Positions 1-10,026 of a DNA stretch of 64,000 nucleotides are shown one piece after another. Source of the DNA: Terrabacter aerolatus (GTDB taxonomy: Bacteria > Actinomycetota > Actinomycetes > Actinomycetales > Dermatophilaceae); assembly GCF_007991735.1 (NCBI RefSeq), contig NZ_BJYX01000016.1, positions 1 through 64,000 of the forward strand. Reading direction: 5' to 3'. The position numbers and the translations under genes were made by a program. The stretch's first letter is position 1; every line of letters begins with the position of its first letter. The notes under the pieces are model-generated. The model was given only the letters and a program-made list of their open reading frames with translations. It was not told the origin of the DNA and made no database searches.

Positions 1-28
1 GGGGCACTTCCCCCGCGGGGAAGTGCCC
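1..28. terminator. GC-rich hairpin, probable terminator
   Basis: The arms GGGCACTTCCCC and GGGGAAGTGCCC are perfect complements separated by only a few bases. The hairpin lies 30 bp downstream of the minus-strand gene ending at 59. There is no T-tract, as is usual in high-GC actinobacteria. The left side may continue beyond the window. Confidence 0.6.
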
Positions 29-58
29 ACTCGACGTGGTTGGGGGCGCTCGGTCGGG

Positions 59-373
59 TCAGAGGAGCCTGCGTATGCCGGCCAGCTCGTCGGCGACGCC
101 GGCCGGGTCCGTGGTCGGCCGGGACCGGAACAGCTCGAACACCATGACCGCCAGCTGGTCCATGACGGCGGCTGGCCCGAGGTCCGGGACCGGCCGGACC
201 GGGACCCCACGCTCCCCGGCCACCCGGTCGGCGAGCGACTGGACGAGGACCCGGACGGACGGCATACGCGAAAGCGCGTGGTCGAGCGGCAGCTGGTGCC
301 ACCGCTCGACCACGCGCCGGAGCTCGTCGGACACCTCCTGCGGGGTCGGCGAACCCACGCGTGGAGATGCCAT
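59..373 (-). CDS. Small hypothetical protein, 104 aa
   Basis: I do not recognise the family. The protein begins MASPRVGSPTPQEV, is soluble and Arg/Val-rich, and has amphipathic helical stretches (SDELRRVVERWHQLPLD; VMDQLAVMVFELFR). There is no signal peptide or membrane segment. The start is the ATG at 371-373, which lies 5 bp after the stop codon of the upstream Bax-inhibitor-like gene, so the two are probably co-transcribed. A longer frame continues upstream through that gene but is only its antiphase shadow. Codon usage is typical of neighbouring genes, with G/C at nearly all third positions. A GC hairpin follows at 1-28. Function is unknown. Confidence 0.7.
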   Translation of the reverse strand: MASPRVGSPTPQEVSDELRRVVERWHQLPLDHALSRMPSVRVLVQSLADRVAGERGVPVRPVPDLGPAAVMDQLAVMVFELFRSRPTTDPAGVADELAGIRRLL

Positions 374-378
374 GGCCG

Positions 379-1263
379 TCAGTCGCGCAGGCGCGCGAAG
401 AGACGGACGAACTCGATGTAGAGCCAGACGATCGAGACGATGAGGCCGTGCGCGAGCAGCCACGAGTACTTCTTCGGGGCGCCGACCCGCACGGCGTTGT
501 CGATCGTGTCGAAGTCGATGGCCAGGGAGTACGACGCGAGGCCGACACCGAGGACCGACAGGACGATGCCGAGGCCGCCGCTGCCGCCGAAGCCCCAGCC
601 GCTGATGACGCCGGTCATGAGGAGCACGACCTGCAGCAGGGAGAAGAGGCCGTAGCCGACGATGGCGAAGAAGAACATCCGGCGGGTCTTGTCGTTGACC
701 TTGACGAAGCCCGTGGCGTAGCCGACGTACATCGCGACGAAGACGCAGAGCGTCGCGAGGACCGCCATCTGCACGACGCCGTCGTACTTCGGGATCGACG
801 CGATGTACTGGCTGAAGGCGCCGAGGAAGGCACCCTGCAGCACGGCGTAGACCATGAGCAGCGGCACCGACACCTTCTTCATGAAGGCGATGACGAAGCC
901 GAGGATCAGCGTGCCGAACATGCCGCCGAGCCAGAACGGCAGCGTCATGTCGGTGTTGGCGGCCGTCCAGAACCACGAGACGCCGGCCACGGCGACCGTG
1001 ACGACGAACAGCGTGAGGCTCTTGATGACGACGTCGTCGACGGTGACGCGCCCGGTGTCGGCCGGCCCGGCCGGCGGCTGCGCGTACATCTCGTTGAGCT
1101 GCCGAGCCGTCATCGCGTCCTGGGTCGCGTAGCCGGTCGAGGCAGCCTGGGTGCCGTGCTGCGCCTGCTGATGCGGACTGCCCTGGGGCGAGCCGAAGCC
1201 GGCGTAGCGCTCCTTCTCGATCTGCTTGTTGAGCCGGTCGAAGACCGGGTTTCCACCTGCCAT
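379..1263 (-). CDS. Bax inhibitor-1/YccA family membrane protein
   Basis: This is a 294-residue integral membrane protein. Residues 1-75 are hydrophilic and rich in Gln, Ala and Gly. About seven hydrophobic segments follow, from roughly residue 80 to the C-terminus. The segment near the C-terminus (YSLAIDFDTIDNAV, then APKKYSWLLAHGLIVSIVWLYIEFVRLFARL) is the signature of the actinobacterial Bax inhibitor-1/YccA group. Members are thought to act as membrane channels or stress-protective proteins, but no precise role is established in actinobacteria. The start is the ATG at 1261-1263; upstream is a 190-bp gap to a tRNA. The gene ends 5 bp before a small unknown gene. Family assignment is firm; function is uncertain. 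Confidence 0.9.
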   Translation of the reverse strand: MAGGNPVFDRLNKQIEKERYAGFGSPQGSPHQQAQHGTQAASTGYATQDAMTARQLNEMYAQPPAGPADTGRVTVDDVVIKSLTLFVVTVAVAGVSWFWTAANTDMTLPFWLGGMFGTLILGFVIAFMKKVSVPLLMVYAVLQGAFLGAFSQYIASIPKYDGVVQMAVLATLCVFVAMYVGYATGFVKVNDKTRRMFFFAIVGYGLFSLLQVVLLMTGVISGWGFGGSGGLGIVLSVLGVGLASYSLAIDFDTIDNAVRVGAPKKYSWLLAHGLIVSIVWLYIEFVRLFARLRD

Positions 1264-1451
1264 GTGAGTGCGCTCCTAAAAGCACTGGGTGCCACGACCC
1301 GCGACTGGGCGTGACGACTGTCCCCAAGGGTAAGCGAACGCACCCCACCAGAAGGTTCCCGCGCGCCGGATCCGAGCACGCACGACACCGAGGCCGGCGC
1401 CCGGCACGGGGTCGACCGAGCCGACCGCCGGGACGGCATACTGGGGACCCC

Positions 1452-1526
1452 GCCCCCGTGGCCCAACCGGCAGAGGCAGGCGACTTAAAATCGCCAACGG
1501 TGAGGGTTCGAGTCCCTCCGGGGGTA
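1452..1526 (+). tRNA. tRNA-Leu (anticodon UAA), atypical short variable loop
   Basis: The 75-nt sequence folds as a cloverleaf. The acceptor is GCCCCCG (1452-1458) against CGGGGGT (1519-1525), with a G-U first pair. The anticodon stem is GGCGA/TCGCC with loop CTTAAAA, giving anticodon TAA at 1486-1488. The T-arm is GAGGG-TTCGAGT-CCCTC, and the discriminator is A1526. CCA is not encoded. The anticodon reads UUA (Leu). Bacterial leucine tRNAs are normally class II with a long variable arm, whereas here only about six bases (1496-1501) separate the anticodon and T stems. Either leucine charging is unusual or the identity differs. A CATACT box at 1437-1442 could be its -10. Confidence 0.85.
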
Positions 1527-1715
1527 CGTCAGGGGAGCCAGCCCTCCGGGCACGGTTCGGTAACGCCCTGCTCACGCCTTGGCGAGGCGCGGCAGGCGCC
1601 GCGCCGCTCCGCCTAGAATGGCCGGCGAGACCGTGGTCCAGGGGCTGCCTACGCGCTCCTTCTGGATCGTGCGCGCCGTCTGGCGCCGACCCCTCACCAG
1701 ACGAAGGAGCAGCGG

Positions 1716-3311
1716 GTGCTGGAGCATCGAGTCGCCGACGCGACGTCGACCGGCTCCGCACGCACGTCCCTGCTGACCGCGTGGCCCGTCGACGCCCGTG
1801 TCGCAGCCTTCGGCGAGCGCCTCGCCGACGCGCTGCGCCGCACGTGGGCCGACCCGATGGTCCGGCGAGGCACGCTCGGCACGACCCTCGTGGCCGCCGG
1901 CTCGATCAGCCCGGCCTTCCTGCCCGCCGACACCTTCGAGCACCCCGCCTCGCCCCTCATCGAGCGCTTCGGCCTCGAGTGGCTCGGCACGGGCGCGGGT
2001 CGGGTGCTCACGACGATCCTGCTCGCGGTCGGCATGGCCCTGCTCGTCGACGCGTGGCTGCGGATGCGTCCGGTGCACGGTCGCAAGGCGCCGTCGCTGG
2101 CTTGGCTCCTGTGGAGCCTGCCGATCATGCTCGCGCCGCCGCTCTTCAGCCGCGACGCCTACAGCTACGCCGCGCAGGGCCAGATCGTGCTGCGCAACAT
2201 GGACCCGTATGCTGTCGGCCCGTTCTGGGTGCCGGGTCCGTTCGCCGACCAGGTCGACCCCATGTGGGTCGACACGCCCGCGCCGTACGGTCCGCTCGCG
2301 CTCCAGGTGCAGCACCTCGTCGTCAGCATCTTCCCCGAGAACGCCTACCTCTCGGCCCTCGCCATGCGCGTGCCCGCGCTGCTCGCCGTCGGTCTGCTCG
2401 CCTACGCGCTGCCCCGCCTCGCCGAGCGCTACGGCGTCAGCGGACGTCACGCGCTGTGGCTGGGCGTGCTCAACCCGCTCGTCATCATGCACTTCGTCGG
2501 CGGGGCCCACGGTGACGCGGTCATGGTCGCGCTCGTGACCTTCGCGCTGCTGCTGGCCAGCCGCGGCCAGTTCGTCACCTCCGCGATGACGATCGCCGCC
2601 GCTGCGGCCTACAAGCAGACCGCGGTCCTCGCGCTCATCGGCGTCGTCGGCATGGCCCTGCAGGCGCAGGGCGACCTCGCACCCGGTGCACCGGCGCGAC
2701 TGCGCGCGATGGTCCGCCACGGCCTCGTCTACGGCGGGGTCACGGCCGCGACCTTCACGGCGATCACGGCCGTGTCCGGTCTCGGCTGGGGCTGGATCCC
2801 CAACCTCTCCGTGCCGGTCTCGTTGCGCTCGATGCTCTCGCCGCCGACCTTCGTCGGCAGCGTCGTCGAGTGGCTGCTCCGGGTCGCCGGCATGCCCGAG
2901 AGCGTCACGTCGGCGCCGGTCCCGATCGCCCAGTCCATCGGACTGCTCGCCGGTCTCGCCGGCATCGCCTGGATCGTCTGGCGAGTGGCGCCCCGAAACC
3001 CGGTGCTCGCCACGGCCGGAGCCCTGCTCGTGCTGTGCGCCTCGGGTCCGGTCATCCACCCGTGGTACCTCCTGTGGGGTGGCCTGCTGCTCGCGGCGGT
3101 CCGCCTGTCGGCCAAGCACGTGCGCGCCGTCGTCTTCGTGACGCTCTTCTTCGTCACCTACGGCGTCGTCGACGCGACGGTCTCCAACGGCACGTGGGCC
3201 CTCGGCGTCTCGGCCGCCCTCTGGATGATCGCGCGGTGGCGCGCCAACCGCCGACGGGTGCACGAGCAGTCCGACGAGCCCGTGCTCGCCGCTGCGCTCC
3301 CCCGGACCTGA
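1716..3311 (+). CDS. mptB: MptB-like polyprenol-phosphomannose alpha-1,6-mannosyltransferase
   Basis: The 531-residue polytopic membrane protein belongs to the GT-C superfamily of glycosyltransferases that use polyprenyl-phosphate-mannose. It has a hydrophilic N-terminus (about 50 residues), then a dozen hydrophobic segments. An acidic motif, FSRDAYSYAAQG near residues 142-153, lies in the first large extracytoplasmic loop, where GT-C enzymes carry their catalytic Asp. In corynebacteria and mycobacteria MptB elongates the mannan core of lipomannan, and actinobacteria of this type make related lipomannans. The GTG start at 1716 is supported by AAGGAG at 1704-1709. The gene is convergent with ppx, with only 3 bp between the stops. 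Substrate specificity is inferred from the family. Confidence 0.85.
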   Translation: MLEHRVADATSTGSARTSLLTAWPVDARVAAFGERLADALRRTWADPMVRRGTLGTTLVAAGSISPAFLPADTFEHPASPLIERFGLEWLGTGAGRVLTTILLAVGMALLVDAWLRMRPVHGRKAPSLAWLLWSLPIMLAPPLFSRDAYSYAAQGQIVLRNMDPYAVGPFWVPGPFADQVDPMWVDTPAPYGPLALQVQHLVVSIFPENAYLSALAMRVPALLAVGLLAYALPRLAERYGVSGRHALWLGVLNPLVIMHFVGGAHGDAVMVALVTFALLLASRGQFVTSAMTIAAAAAYKQTAVLALIGVVGMALQAQGDLAPGAPARLRAMVRHGLVYGGVTAATFTAITAVSGLGWGWIPNLSVPVSLRSMLSPPTFVGSVVEWLLRVAGMPESVTSAPVPIAQSIGLLAGLAGIAWIVWRVAPRNPVLATAGALLVLCASGPVIHPWYLLWGGLLLAAVRLSAKHVRAVVFVTLFFVTYGVVDATVSNGTWALGVSAALWMIARWRANRRRVHEQSDEPVLAAALPRT

Positions 3312-3314
3312 GGG

Positions 3315-4316
3315 TCAGGCGCGGCGGGCCGCGCTCAGCGCGATCCCGTCGAGGATGTCGTGCTCCGACGTGACGACCTCGGTGACGCCGGCACGGTCGA
3401 CGACCCGCTCGACGACGCGGCGCCAGACGAGCGCGCCCGCGCCGATGACGTCGACCCGGCCCGGGTGCACGTAGGGCAGCTCGGCGCGCTGCGCCCGTGG
3501 CATCGCGAGCAGCTCGTCGCAGGCGACGACCATGTCCGCGGGGGCCGAGCGGGCCAGGTGCACCCGTTCGGGGTCGTATGCCGGCAGGCGCAGCAGGTGC
3601 GCCGTGATCGTCGTGACGCTGCCGGCCAGACCGACGAGCGTCGCGACTCCCTCGAGGGGCACGAAGGACTCGGCCACGTCGAGCGCCGCGTCGATGTCGC
3701 GGGTCGCCGCTGCGATCTCGGCGTCGGTCGGCGGGTCGCCGACGAGGTGGCGCTCGGTCATCCGGACGCAGCCGATGTCGACGGAGCGGGCGGCCTCGAC
3801 GTGGTCGGTGCCGCGAACCAGCTCGGTCGAACCGCCGCCGAGGTCGACGACGAGGTACGGCCCGCAGACCCCTCGGGCGGCGAGGCCGCCCGTGGCCCCG
3901 GCGAACGACAGCGCGGCCTCCTCGTCACCCGAGACGACCTCGGGTGAGACCTCCGAGCCGAAGTGCTCGGCGAAGGCCGCCCGCACGCCCTCGATGAAGT
4001 CCGCGGCGTTGCGCGCGTCGCGCGAGGCGGAGGTGGCGACGAAACGCACCCGGGTGGCGCCGAGCTCACGGCACGCGGCGGCATACTCCCGCGTGACGGC
4101 GAGGGTGCGCTCCATCGACTCGGGCGCGATGACGCCGGTGCGGTCGACACCGTGGCCGAGGCGGACGATCTCCATGCGGCGCAGGACGTCGGTGAGCGCG
4201 CCGGACGCGGGGTCGACGTCGGCGACGAGGAGGCGGATCGAGTTCGTGCCGCAGTCGATGGCGCCGACGCGCAGGGGCTCCCCCGTGCTGCCAGCGGTGC
4301 TCACGGGGGTCGTCAT
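3315..4316 (-). CDS. ppx: Exopolyphosphatase, Ppx/GppA family
   Basis: The 333-residue protein of the ASKHA-fold Ppx/GppA family hydrolyses polyphosphate and/or pppGpp. The N-terminal phosphate-1 motif AIDCGTNSIRLLV is at about residues 18-30, the catalytic-region Glu lies in SGDEEAALSF, and the phosphate-2 motif VDLGGGSTELV is near residue 150. Only the two N-terminal ASKHA subdomains are present, with no C-terminal HD-like domain, as in Mycobacterium Ppx1/Ppx2. The ATG at 4314-4316 overlaps the upstream DUF501 stop by 4 bp (ATGA), implying translational coupling. This order (eno, ftsB, DUF501, ppx) is conserved in actinobacteria. Confidence 0.92.
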   Translation of the reverse strand: MTTPVSTAGSTGEPLRVGAIDCGTNSIRLLVADVDPASGALTDVLRRMEIVRLGHGVDRTGVIAPESMERTLAVTREYAAACRELGATRVRFVATSASRDARNAADFIEGVRAAFAEHFGSEVSPEVVSGDEEAALSFAGATGGLAARGVCGPYLVVDLGGGSTELVRGTDHVEAARSVDIGCVRMTERHLVGDPPTDAEIAAATRDIDAALDVAESFVPLEGVATLVGLAGSVTTITAHLLRLPAYDPERVHLARSAPADMVVACDELLAMPRAQRAELPYVHPGRVDVIGAGALVWRRVVERVVDRAGVTEVVTSEHDILDGIALSAARRA

Positions 4317-4924
4317 CGGTCGACCCCGTCCGCGGTGTCCTGCTCGGTGTGCTGCGCGGTGTCCTGCGCGGTGTCCTGCGCGAGCGCCGTCGTGGCGTCC
4401 TCGGCGGCGTGGACGGCCGCGCACGACGTCGGCTTCCACCAGTCGCCCAGCATGGCGAGCGCCTCGTCACCGAGCGGGTTGACCCCGGGTCCGGCGGCGA
4501 GCGAGTGACCGACGAGGACGTGCAGGCACTTGACGCGGGTCGGCATGCCACCCGCCGAGACGCCCTCGATCTCCGGGACCGCGCCGAGCTCGGCGCGCTG
4601 TGCGAGGTAGTGCTCGTGGGCCTTGGCGTAGGCGGCAGCGAGCTGCTCGTCACGACCGAGGCGCTCGGTCATCTCCTTCATGACCCCGGCCGTCTCGAGC
4701 GTGCTCACCGCGCCGGTGAGCCGCGGGCACGTCGCGTAGTACGTCGTCGGGAAGGGCGTGCCGTCGGGCAGACGGGGCTCGGTGCGCAGCACGTCCGGCT
4801 CGCCGCACGGGCACCGGTGCGCCACGGCGGCCACGCCGCGGGGACGTCGCCCGAGCTGGCGCTCGACGGCGTCGAGGTCGGCGGGCTCGACGGGCGGCTG
4901 GGAAGGACGGTCGGGGTTGCTCAC
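4313..4924 (-). CDS. DUF501 domain-containing protein
   Basis: This 203-residue soluble protein is of a family conserved in actinobacteria but of unknown function. It contains the typical Cys-rich strand CPCGEPDVLRTEPRLPDGTPFPTTYYATCPRL (split here only by family convention) around residues 39-70, and a second conserved region GGMPTRVKCLHVLVGHSLAAG near residues 127-147 with Lys, Cys and His that could bind metal. The last 25 residues are a low-complexity Ala/Thr/Gln/Asp tail. It sits between ftsB and ppx with a 37-bp gap upstream and a 4-bp overlap downstream. The conserved position beside eno and ftsB is the best evidence of identity. Confidence 0.88.
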   Translation of the reverse strand: MSNPDRPSQPPVEPADLDAVERQLGRRPRGVAAVAHRCPCGEPDVLRTEPRLPDGTPFPTTYYATCPRLTGAVSTLETAGVMKEMTERLGRDEQLAAAYAKAHEHYLAQRAELGAVPEIEGVSAGGMPTRVKCLHVLVGHSLAAGPGVNPLGDEALAMLGDWWKPTSCAAVHAAEDATTALAQDTAQDTAQHTEQDTADGVDR

Positions 4925-4961
4925 GCGGTGCTCACTTCTCGGTCTGACGGGGCGACCGCGG

Positions 4962-5777
4962 TCACTTGGTGCTGGTGACCCCGGCCGCGGGTCGGTCGGC
5001 GATCTGCACCGACTGCCACACCTTGCCGTACCAGGGTGACGCGGCGTTGGCCAGGGGTGCGGCCACGGCGGGGCGCGCGGTGGCCGGGGTGGCGGCCCGG
5101 TCGGCCGACGGGTCGATGACGGTGTAGGCGCGGTCGCCGACCCGGACGAACTTGAGGCGTTCGCGCGCCTGGACCTCGATGTAGGCGGGGTCCTTCCACA
5201 GCGCGGCCTGGCGTTCGAGCTGTTGCACGCTCTGCTGCTGCTCGGCGACCTTCTCCTGCATCGCCGCAGTGTCGCCGCGCTGCTGCACGAGCGAGCGCAG
5301 GGTCGGCACGATCGTCACGGCGAGCATGACGACGATGCCGAGCAGGATGGCGCCACGGACCCACGCCGTCGAGGCCGACGGCGGCGCGGCCTGGGGCGTG
5401 CGCGGGCGGGCGGCGAGCGCGGGTCGCTCCTTGCCCGCTCCCGGCCGGCTCGTCCGGGCCGCGCCGGGACGCGACCGTCCCGGTCGGGTCGCGGACGAAC
5501 GCCCGGATCCGGCGCGGCTGCTGGTGCGTGCGGAGGACGAGCGGCCGGCGGACGTCGAGGACCCGGTGCCGGGACCCTTCGCCGTCGAACCCGACGTGGA
5601 GCTCGGCTTGGGGCTCGGCTTGGGTGCCGACGTCGCGCTGGGCGTCGACGTCGAGCCCGCCCCGGACCCGGACCCCGACGCGGGGCGCGAGGTCGGGCGG
5701 GCACCCGGCCGCGCGCCGCCGCCCGGGCGACCCGTCGACGACGGGCGGCCCGGGCGGGACGGCGTGCGGTCGGCCAT
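4962..5777 (-). CDS. ftsB: FtsB/DivIC-family septum formation initiator
   Basis: The 271-residue bitopic membrane protein is the divisome component that forms a complex with FtsQ and FtsL. Residues 1-135 are low-complexity (Ser, Pro, Gly, Arg, Thr) and cytoplasmic. One membrane segment (GAILLGIVVMLAVTIVPTL) lies near residues 140-160. A coiled coil follows (QEKVAEQQQSVQQLERQAALW), then the DivIC-type motif DPAYIEVQARERLKFVRVGD. The ATG at 5775-5777 lies 4 bp from the eno stop; a longer frame inside eno is shadow coding. Canonical FtsB proteins are 90-150 residues, so the N-terminal extension is unusually long but common in actinobacteria. Confidence 0.9.
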   Translation of the reverse strand: MADRTPSRPGRPSSTGRPGGGARPGARPTSRPASGSGSGAGSTSTPSATSAPKPSPKPSSTSGSTAKGPGTGSSTSAGRSSSARTSSRAGSGRSSATRPGRSRPGAARTSRPGAGKERPALAARPRTPQAAPPSASTAWVRGAILLGIVVMLAVTIVPTLRSLVQQRGDTAAMQEKVAEQQQSVQQLERQAALWKDPAYIEVQARERLKFVRVGDRAYTVIDPSADRAATPATARPAVAAPLANAASPWYGKVWQSVQIADRPAAGVTSTK

Positions 5778-5781
5778 GAGC

Positions 5782-7421
<1,640 letters not shown>

Positions 7422-8948
7422 GTGAGTTACGACGCCAAGGGGGTTGGTGCTGTCATGGGGCAAGCCGTGGGTCAGCCGGGGATGATTCTCCTGGACCTGA
7501 GTGCACGAGTGGATGCACGAGGAACGACGGACCGGGCGCGGGGGGAGCGCCTGCTCCAGCTCGCGATCGCAGCGGGCGACGTGTTCATCATCGCGACGGC
7601 GACGCTTCTTGCCGCCGCCCAGCGGTTCGACGTCCCCATCATCCCGGTGACCAACGACATCAACTCCATTGCGGTTTCGGTGGGCCCGTGGATCGTCATC
7701 GCGTGGGTGCTCGCCAATGTCGTGCGTGGCACCTACGCGCGGGCCCACGTCGGAGTCGGCACCGTGGAGTACGCGCGCGTGCTCAGCGCGGCGGGACTGA
7801 CAGCAGGGGCCATCGGCATCAGCAGCTACCTGACGAAGTTCGAGCTCTCTCGGATCTTCTTCGTCCTGATGTTCCTCATCGGCGTACCCATGCTCCTGCT
7901 GTGGCGGTGGTCTGCCCGCCGCATCGTCCACGTCCTGCACCACCGGGGACACCTGCTCACGAAGGTCCTCATCTCCGGTTCTGAGGAGCGGATCGACGAG
8001 GTCGCCACCGTGCTGCGCCGCGAGAAGTGGCTGGGCTTCCAGATCATCGGAGCCCTGGTGCCGACGTCCGCGACGGCCACCGAAACCCCTGGGGGTGTGC
8101 CGGTCATCGGCTTCACGAACGAGACCGCGCCCAACGCGCTCGCCTCAGAGGCCGATCTCGTGCTGTTCGCCGAGGGCGCGTTCCCATCCCCGGTCGACTT
8201 CCGACGGATCGCCTGGGACCTCGAGGGTCATGACGTCCAGATGGCGGTCGTCCCCAGCCTGAGCGACATCTCGTCGGGCCGGATGGCGATGCGTCCGGTC
8301 GGCGGCCTCCCCTTGGTCCACGTCGAGCCTCCCCAGAGCCTTGCCGCCTCGCGAGGCCTGAAGCGCGCCTTCGACCTCGTCGGTGCCAGCATCGCCCTGC
8401 TGCTCGCGTCACCCGTGATGCTCGTCTTCGCGCTGCTCACCAAGCTCCAGGACGGTGGTCCGGCGCTCTTCCGCCAGACCCGCGTCGGCCGGGACGGTCA
8501 GCTCTTCGAGTGCCTCAAGTTCCGCAGCATGGTCGTGGACGCCGAGGCGCGCCTCTCGAGCATCGGCCACCTCAACAAGAACGCGGAGGGCGTGCTCTTC
8601 AAGGCCCAGAACGACCCTCGAATCACGCGCGTCGGCGCAGTCATGCGACGGTTCTCGATCGATGAGCTGCCCCAGCTGATGAATGTCATCAACGGGGACA
8701 TGAGCCTCGTCGGTCCGCGACCAGCCTTGCCGGCCGAGGTTCGTCGCTACGAGATCGACGTCCAACGTCGCCTTCACGTGCGTCCGGGACTGACCGGCCT
8801 CTGGCAGGTGTCCGGTCGCAGCGACCTGTCGTGGGATGACACCGTCCGCCTGGACCTCTACTACGTCGACAACTGGTCGATCGTGCAGGATCTCAGCATC
8901 CTCGCCCGGACCGTGCACGCCGTCTTCGCCTCTCACGGTGCGTACTGA
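7422..8948 (+). CDS. Polyprenyl-phosphate sugar-1-phosphate transferase (WbaP/CpsE type)
   Basis: This 508-residue polyisoprenyl-phosphate hexose-1-phosphate transferase starts exopolysaccharide repeat units by moving a sugar-1-phosphate from its nucleotide onto undecaprenyl phosphate. The N-terminal half has about four membrane helices (residues 40-170) and a Rossmann-like CoA-binding-type domain. The C-terminal bacterial sugar transferase domain starts at KRAFDLVGASIALLLASPVMLVF (near 310), followed by KFRSMVVDAE, RRFSIDELPQLMNVINGDMSLVGPRP and RPGLTGLWQVSGRSDLSWD. The GTG at 7422 follows a G-run at 7402-7408; an internal ATG at 7455 is an alternative. It lies 13 kb from the main polysaccharide locus but is the only initiating transferase in the window. 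Confidence 0.92.
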   Translation: MSYDAKGVGAVMGQAVGQPGMILLDLSARVDARGTTDRARGERLLQLAIAAGDVFIIATATLLAAAQRFDVPIIPVTNDINSIAVSVGPWIVIAWVLANVVRGTYARAHVGVGTVEYARVLSAAGLTAGAIGISSYLTKFELSRIFFVLMFLIGVPMLLLWRWSARRIVHVLHHRGHLLTKVLISGSEERIDEVATVLRREKWLGFQIIGALVPTSATATETPGGVPVIGFTNETAPNALASEADLVLFAEGAFPSPVDFRRIAWDLEGHDVQMAVVPSLSDISSGRMAMRPVGGLPLVHVEPPQSLAASRGLKRAFDLVGASIALLLASPVMLVFALLTKLQDGGPALFRQTRVGRDGQLFECLKFRSMVVDAEARLSSIGHLNKNAEGVLFKAQNDPRITRVGAVMRRFSIDELPQLMNVINGDMSLVGPRPALPAEVRRYEIDVQRRLHVRPGLTGLWQVSGRSDLSWDDTVRLDLYYVDNWSIVQDLSILARTVHAVFASHGAY

Positions 8949-8972
8949 AGCCTGAGAGCGACGAAGCTTCAG
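8945..8972 (+). terminator. Hairpin terminator overlapping the stop codon
   Basis: CTGAAGC (8945-8951) and GCTTCAG (8966-8972) are perfect complements around a 14-base loop. The left arm contains the TGA stop of the sugar transferase. Confidence 0.5.
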
Positions 8973-9026
8973 GAAGGTCGATCCCGGTCGGCTGCTCACC
9001 GCAGTCGCGGGGGCCGTCGTGCCGGC

Positions 9027-10007
9027 TCAGGCGTCCGGCGTCAGTTCACCCGATGCGCTGGCGGCCTCGAGCTGCCGTAGGGTCTCGCGCAGGGCTGCCT
9101 CGGCGTCGACGCCCTCGGCCCGCGCCCGGCGCACGAGGTCGAGCAGCCGGGCGCCGAGACCGTCGGCGGCCACGGCCGTCTCGACGAGGTCGTCGCGCCC
9201 GGCCCGGTGCAGCCGCGAGACGTACTTCTCGGCCCGGGCCAGCGCCGGCAGCGAGGTCGGGACCCCCTCGAGCGGGTGGGTCCGGTGCTGCTTCTCGGCG
9301 GCCTTGATCGTCTCCCAGTTGGCCTCGACGGCGTCCGGGGTGTCGGCCTCGATGTCGGAGAAGACGTGCGGGTGGCGCCGGACGAGCTTGTCGACGAGGC
9401 CGCCGGCGACGTCGTCGATGCCGAACGGCTCGCTCGGGTGCTCCTGCGCGACGCGGGAGTGGAAGACGATCTGGAGCAGGAGGTCGCCGAGCTCCTCCTG
9501 CATGTGCTCGGGGTCGCCGCTCTCGATCGCCTCGATGGCCTCGTGCGCCTCCTCGAGCAAGTACGGGACGAGGGAGGCGTGCGTCTGCTCGGCGTCCCAG
9601 GGGCAGCCTCCGGGCGAGCGGAGACGGTCCATGACGGCCACGACGTCGAGCAGCCGGGCTCCGGGCACGTCGTAGGAGCCGATGAGCAGCTCGACGTCGG
9701 GCGGCTCGGGCAGGCGGGTCACCTCGACCGCGACCGCGTCGCTCAGCCCGGGGTCGCCGTCGGAGGACCCGACCCACACGACGTCGCGGACAGCCGAAGC
9801 GGTGACGAGGTCGCGCGCGAGGTCGGCCGGGTGACCCTCCTCGCGGGGCACGACCTCGATCCCGGACTCGACCAGGGCGGCGACGAGCGGCTCGTCGGGA
9901 CGGCCCCACACGGCATCCGCCCGTTCGAGGGTGCTCCAGGCCTCACGGGTCAGCAGGCCGGGGGCGATGCGTGGGGTCGTGACGAGCAGGACGACGCGGG
10001 CGGTCAC
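9027..10007 (-). CDS. mazG: MazG family nucleoside triphosphate pyrophosphohydrolase
   Basis: The 326-residue enzyme hydrolyses (d)NTPs to monophosphates plus pyrophosphate, a house-cleaning role. The MazG domain starts near residue 122 (VMDRLRSPGGCPWDAEQTHASLVPYLLEEAHEA) and has the metal-binding pattern EExxE...ExxxD in LEEAHEAIEAIE and MQEELGDLLLQIVFHSR. The N-terminal 110 residues form a separate, poorly conserved domain, as in Mycobacterium MazG. The start is ATG at 10005-10007. The gene lies 19 bp after the lipoprotein gene and in the same direction as mfd, an arrangement (mfd, lipoprotein, mazG, eno) that is common in actinobacteria. Confidence 0.94.
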   Translation of the reverse strand: MTARVVLLVTTPRIAPGLLTREAWSTLERADAVWGRPDEPLVAALVESGIEVVPREEGHPADLARDLVTASAVRDVVWVGSSDGDPGLSDAVAVEVTRLPEPPDVELLIGSYDVPGARLLDVVAVMDRLRSPGGCPWDAEQTHASLVPYLLEEAHEAIEAIESGDPEHMQEELGDLLLQIVFHSRVAQEHPSEPFGIDDVAGGLVDKLVRRHPHVFSDIEADTPDAVEANWETIKAAEKQHRTHPLEGVPTSLPALARAEKYVSRLHRAGRDDLVETAVAADGLGARLLDLVRRARAEGVDAEAALRETLRQLEAASASGELTPDA

Positions 10008-10026
10008 GACGGCGAGGGGCGCAGGA

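Noticed and set aside
1440-1720. Integrated element at the tRNA gene
   Set aside because: No integrase, direct repeat of the tRNA 3' end or atypical base composition is seen beside the tRNA.
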